DNA of 64,000 nucleotides from positions 186,001 through 250,000 of the forward strand of contig OZ242212.1 in NCBI GenBank assembly GCA_965206355.1. Direction: 5' to 3'. A program made the translations under genes and the position numbers. This DNA is from Spongiihabitans sp965206355. Its GTDB lineage: Bacteria > Pseudomonadota > Gammaproteobacteria > Arenicellales > Poriferihabitantaceae. Positions 60,443-64,000 of this stretch are shown piece by piece (position 1 is the stretch's first letter; each line of letters begins with the position of its first letter). The notes below the pieces were generated by a model. The model saw only the letters and a program-made list of their open reading frames with translations. It made no database searches and had not been told where the DNA came from.

Positions 60443-62098
60443 TCAAAAAATTCTGACTGCCTCATCACTTCCCGGCATCATACCATGCGCTGTCATATCC
60501 TCAGCCACCTGTTCAATGGACAGACGAATTTGACGAACCGTTTCCTCGGACAGATCGCCACAATTCGGAGCAACCGCATCGCCTTTTATTCGCCCGGCAA
60601 AAGCTTTTGCGGTATGAACCATTTCGGAAAACACCGCACCCGGCGAATGATTGACACCAAGTTTAGTAAAAAATATGACCCCACGAGTAGAAAAATCAGC
60701 CAGATTCTCAAAGTCGAATTCCCCGGAATCACTCATATTCGCCAAGCTGTATAAGCACACCTCGGCCTTGTTCCTCATCTTATTGCGAACAAAGTAATTG
60801 TTTGCGTTGCGCTTGAAGCCGAGTTGTGTCGCACACTGATTGATAACACTGCCGTTCAAGTAGTCTGTCCCTTGTGCCATGACATTAACCACAAACATCG
60901 CTTGATAATAACGTATGAAATCGGCGATAGCGTTAGCTTGTTGCCAGGCACTGTCAAGAGGTGCCATAAAGGCAAAAAGCCGATTGGTTCCCCTTGCCAG
61001 ATTTGCCACCAGATTTGAGAACTGCTGTAGCTCGGTTTCGCTAACCGCCCCCTGTTGATCGGCTAATTGAAGAGTTACGATAATGTCGCCAAAGCGAGCG
61101 TCTTCAGATTCCTTTTCCAAATCACACCAGTTTTTTTCAGGTATTTTAAGACCCAGTATGCGATTATCCTTGGACAGGACTGATCTTGCCTGACGGAATT
61201 GCGCTAATATCGCCTCACGACCAATATCACTCTCACCATGCAGCCTCACCCAATAGTCTATCTGGCTAATGCGGTCAAAGCCGTCAATGTTCGGATAGCT
61301 ATAGTGGCTTGGAGAAGCTACTTGCACGGTATCCAGCAAAGGCTGTTCTGTTTCCCGTTCTGGTACTGTACCAGATTCGGGTACGGTTTCCAGCGAGTTA
61401 TCCTGAGCGGGTACTTCATCACCGTATAAACCGTTGTCTGGCACATCATCCTCAACTGCTACGGACAACTCCGTCTCATCCGGCACATCACCGCTCTGGC
61501 TTTGTTCGCTCACCTGCTCGGCCTCTTTCTGCGCATATTCAACGGCAAAGTCGCTCTGCATTGACTCGTGCAGTCCCCGATCCAGTTCAGCCGCATCATC
61601 GGTTAAATCTGTCAACGAAGCCGCATCCATCCACTCTAAATCACCTGATCGTTTCGGTATCTGTAGCGAATAAAAACCGTCTGAATAGGATGCAGATGTC
61701 GAGTCAAGCTCACTCTCAGGGGCATGCGTGTCGGTCACATACTGTTGTTTGGCCACATTTTCAACCATCTCGTCCCACTTACGATAATCTAAATCGTCCT
61801 CTGCCTGCGACATCTCTACTTGCTGGTCCTGTTGATCATCCTGCTGGTCGTCCCATTGAGGGTCAGCGTCCACTGCCCCGCTGTTTATTGAAGCACCACT
61901 GACACGACAATCAAGCACCGGAATATCATCCAAATTGTCGTCATTGGCATCACTGTTTTCGGCAGTCATATCCTGATTTGAACTCGCAACAGTCGATTTT
62001 ACCGATGTTGACTTGCCCTGATCCAGCCACATCGAAATCAGATAAACAGCAATGATGAGTAAGGCACCAATAGCCACTAACGCAATCTGCAAACTCAT
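60443..62098 (-). CDS. zipA: Cell division protein ZipA
   Basis: A 551-residue anchor that ties FtsZ to the inner membrane. A hydrophobic segment at residues 3-24 (LQIALVAIGALLIIAVYLISMW) leads into a long linker (about residues 30-270) very rich in Asp, Glu, Gln and Ser. The C-terminal FtsZ-binding domain follows (about 320-545; contains ILGLKIPEKN and GVIFFTKLGVNHSPGAVFSEMVHTAKAFA). The linker is longer and more acidic than in E. coli ZipA (328 residues). Its FtsZ target at 4356 has a fitting C-terminal peptide. Confidence 0.88.
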   Translation of the reverse strand: MSLQIALVAIGALLIIAVYLISMWLDQGKSTSVKSTVASSNQDMTAENSDANDDNLDDIPVLDCRVSGASINSGAVDADPQWDDQQDDQQDQQVEMSQAEDDLDYRKWDEMVENVAKQQYVTDTHAPESELDSTSASYSDGFYSLQIPKRSGDLEWMDAASLTDLTDDAAELDRGLHESMQSDFAVEYAQKEAEQVSEQSQSGDVPDETELSVAVEDDVPDNGLYGDEVPAQDNSLETVPESGTVPERETEQPLLDTVQVASPSHYSYPNIDGFDRISQIDYWVRLHGESDIGREAILAQFRQARSVLSKDNRILGLKIPEKNWCDLEKESEDARFGDIIVTLQLADQQGAVSETELQQFSNLVANLARGTNRLFAFMAPLDSAWQQANAIADFIRYYQAMFVVNVMAQGTDYLNGSVINQCATQLGFKRNANNYFVRNKMRNKAEVCLYSLANMSDSGEFDFENLADFSTRGVIFFTKLGVNHSPGAVFSEMVHTAKAFAGRIKGDAVAPNCGDLSEETVRQIRLSIEQVAEDMTAHGMMPGSDEAVRIF

Positions 62099-62198
62099 AT
62101 TAGTTTCTCAAACTCGGCCGCAAACTCGGTATGATATTCATGCTTACAATACACCATTATTGTGGTGGCTATTCAACCTATTATTACTATTCTCACCA

Positions 62199-64000
62199 TT
62201 ATTGAACAGCCATTTCAATAGCCTGCTCAATGTCAACGGAAACCAATCTGGACACCCCGGCTTCTGCCATTGTAACACCGACCAGCACATCCATGGTTTC
62301 CATGGTGATTTTATTGTGGGTTATCACAATCATTTGACTGATTTCAGCGAGAGATTGCAACGTCTGGCAGTAGCGGTCAGCATTGGCATCATCCAATGGT
62401 GCATCAACCTCATCCAGCATACAAAATGGTGCCGGATTGAGTTTGAACAACGAAAACAGCAACGCCACCGCAGTTAACGCTTTTTCCCCACCCGACAACA
62501 AGTGAATATGGCTATTGCGTTTCCCCGGAGGGCGCGCCATCACGCCAATACCTGCGCTCAGCAAATCATCGCTGGTCAGGTAAAGCTCGGCCTTGCCACC
62601 GCCAAATAGTTTTGGGAAAAACTCATTAAACCCGGCATTGATTTGGTCAAAGGTCTTCTTAAATCGAGAACGCGACTCCCGATCTATTTTACGAATGACG
62701 TTTTCCAGCGTATCCAACGCTTCGCTCAGATCAGCATGCTGGGTATCAAGGTACTGCATACGCCTGCTCTCCTCATCAAACTCTTCAATGGCAACCAAAT
62801 TGACCGGACCAATACGCGCAATTTTTAATTCAATGTCGGCAAGGCTCTCTTGCCACTGTTCAACCGTTGCCTCCTCCGCAATTTCTGCCATACATTGTTC
62901 AACATGGTATCCCTGCTCATCAATCAATTCTGCCTGCGTCTCCCTACGTACCAGAATTTCCTGCTTGGTGAGCTGCTGTTGTGCTAGCGATTCCCGCGCA
63001 TCATTAACCCGATCGACATCACCTGAACGATGTACATTTGTCTGCACAATTTTGTTGTCAAAACTGGTCGCTTTATCTTTGGAAAATGCAAACTGCGCAT
63101 CTATATCCAGTTTCTGATCAAGCAATTGCTCCAGCTCCGCCTCCAATTCGCTAATAGATTCGCTCGGCTTACCATGCTTTTCGGTCAAATCCACCAAACG
63201 CAACGCTGAGCGTTCGCCTTCTTGCCTAAGGCGTTGCAGATTTTCTCGTATGGATTCAATGCCGGCTTGCAACCGTTGCTTGTGCAATTCCTTTTCATGC
63301 AGTCTCTCCCGTTCCCGACTGACGGCAGTACGACGCTCAACAACCTCTGCATTCAACTGTTCACGCCGATTGATTAATTTTTGACGTTGCTGGTCAAGGC
63401 TTCCGCTTTGCTGCGTTGCCACTTCCAATAACGCGCTGGCGTTTTCAATTTCACGGCGATCATTGACTATTTGTGCCGATAAATCTTCAAATTCTCTGCT
63501 TTGTTTGTCTATTTTCTCCTGCGTTTCCAGATACTGTGCCTCCTCGCGACCAAAGCGATTATGTAACGATGACATAGTCGTACGCAGTGCATTCAATTCA
63601 AGCCGTTGCGACTGCAATACGGATTCAATATCATTACGCTGCTGATCCAACTGCTCAATTTCCTGATCGGCTGGCTCCAGCAACCGCATAATTTCCTGCC
63701 GGCGTCGTTGTAACTGACCGATTTCCTCATCTCTGACCAAAACACCAGTCTCCATCTGGCTCTGACTGGCAAAATCAATCCAGTTTGCCCCTAGCAGCAC
63801 ACCATCTCGGCTGACGATACATTCTCTGCCAACCAGCATAGCTTGATGTGGCAGAGCGCTCTCCAGAGAATCGGCAACATAAATCCCCGCAAGCAATGCT
63901 GATATGTTGGTGTTTTTAGCTTCAATCTTGTCAATGAGTCGAGACAATTTGATGCGATCCTGTATCGTCTCAAGTGGCTGTTCGGTAACCGTAGCCGCAA
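62199..64000 (-). CDS. smc: Chromosome segregation ATPase SMC (C-terminal part)
   Basis: The window edge cuts this gene; about 600 C-terminal residues are visible and the frame stays open through 64000, including a TTG at 63947 that should not be taken as a start. The first part is hinge-proximal (IYVADSLESALPHQAMLVGREC), followed by a long coiled coil (about 150-480), then the ATPase head with the signature HLLSGGEKALTAVALLFSLF, Walker B CMLDEVDAPLDDAN, and the ITHNK switch. Condenses and segregates the chromosome. The Walker A half is outside the window. Confidence 0.96.
   Translation of the reverse strand, partial: AATVTEQPLETIQDRIKLSRLIDKIEAKNTNISALLAGIYVADSLESALPHQAMLVGRECIVSRDGVLLGANWIDFASQSQMETGVLVRDEEIGQLQRRRQEIMRLLEPADQEIEQLDQQRNDIESVLQSQRLELNALRTTMSSLHNRFGREEAQYLETQEKIDKQSREFEDLSAQIVNDRREIENASALLEVATQQSGSLDQQRQKLINRREQLNAEVVERRTAVSRERERLHEKELHKQRLQAGIESIRENLQRLRQEGERSALRLVDLTEKHGKPSESISELEAELEQLLDQKLDIDAQFAFSKDKATSFDNKIVQTNVHRSGDVDRVNDARESLAQQQLTKQEILVRRETQAELIDEQGYHVEQCMAEIAEEATVEQWQESLADIELKIARIGPVNLVAIEEFDEESRRMQYLDTQHADLSEALDTLENVIRKIDRESRSRFKKTFDQINAGFNEFFPKLFGGGKAELYLTSDDLLSAGIGVMARPPGKRNSHIHLLSGGEKALTAVALLFSLFKLNPAPFCMLDEVDAPLDDANADRYCQTLQSLAEISQMIVITHNKITMETMDVLVGVTMAEAGVSRLVSVDIEQAIEMAVQ

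Overview
This window looks like chromosomal DNA of a Gram-negative gammaproteobacterium of moderate GC. The evidence is gene order: a near-complete mraZ-to-ftsZ division and cell wall (dcw) cluster, a prs-rplY-pth-ychF block behind a tRNA-Gln, and an smc-zipA-ligA block. ZipA itself is a gammaproteobacterial marker. I cannot name the genus from sequence alone.

Layout. 1-4215: start of a PLD-nuclease/helicase-like gene (cut by the window edge), a MoeB/ThiF-type E1 enzyme, a 4Fe-4S protein and a hydantoinase/oxoprolinase-family protein. 4356-21477 (minus strand): the dcw cluster mraZ-rsmH-ftsL-ftsI-murE-murF-mraY-murD-ftsW-murG-murC-murB-ftsQ-ftsA-ftsZ, lacking ddlB, with a recognisable promoter and two MraZ boxes. 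21637-33874: the most interesting region, an AraC-type regulator divergent from a Pot-type ABC importer, which is followed on the same strand by a bacterial microcompartment (BMC) operon. 34045-40385: housekeeping and accessory genes (DUF2058, threonine aldolase, YcaQ, DinB-like, RibA, purine/uracil permease). 40619-48120: a mobile-element-rich stretch holding an intact IS1595-family insertion sequence, four copies of one 139-bp MITE, GDP-fucose synthesis genes, an AT-rich O-antigen ligase gene and a NorD/CbbO-like VWA protein. 48225-51843: ychF, pth, rplY, prs, tRNA-Gln. 52728-57681: a TakPQM-like TRAP transporter whose large permease has a long coiled-coil tail. 57981-64000: glutaredoxin-like protein, ligA, zipA and the C-terminal part of smc.

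How the main system works (inference from known families): the BMC operon encodes a short-chain dehydrogenase, an APH-fold kinase, a class III PLP enzyme, an acylating aldehyde dehydrogenase and four shell genes (BMC-T, BMC-P, BMC-H, BMC-T) plus a 145-residue unknown. That set matches the RMM (Rhodococcus and Mycobacterium microcompartment) or aminoacetone-utilisation type, where an amino alcohol is phosphorylated, split by a phospho-lyase to an aldehyde, and the aldehyde is converted to acyl-CoA inside the shell. Here the set sits with its own polyamine-type importer and regulator, so uptake, control and catabolism appear to form one module. No vitamin B12-dependent ammonia lyase, diol dehydratase, glycyl-radical enzyme, phosphotransacylase or alcohol dehydrogenase is present in the window.
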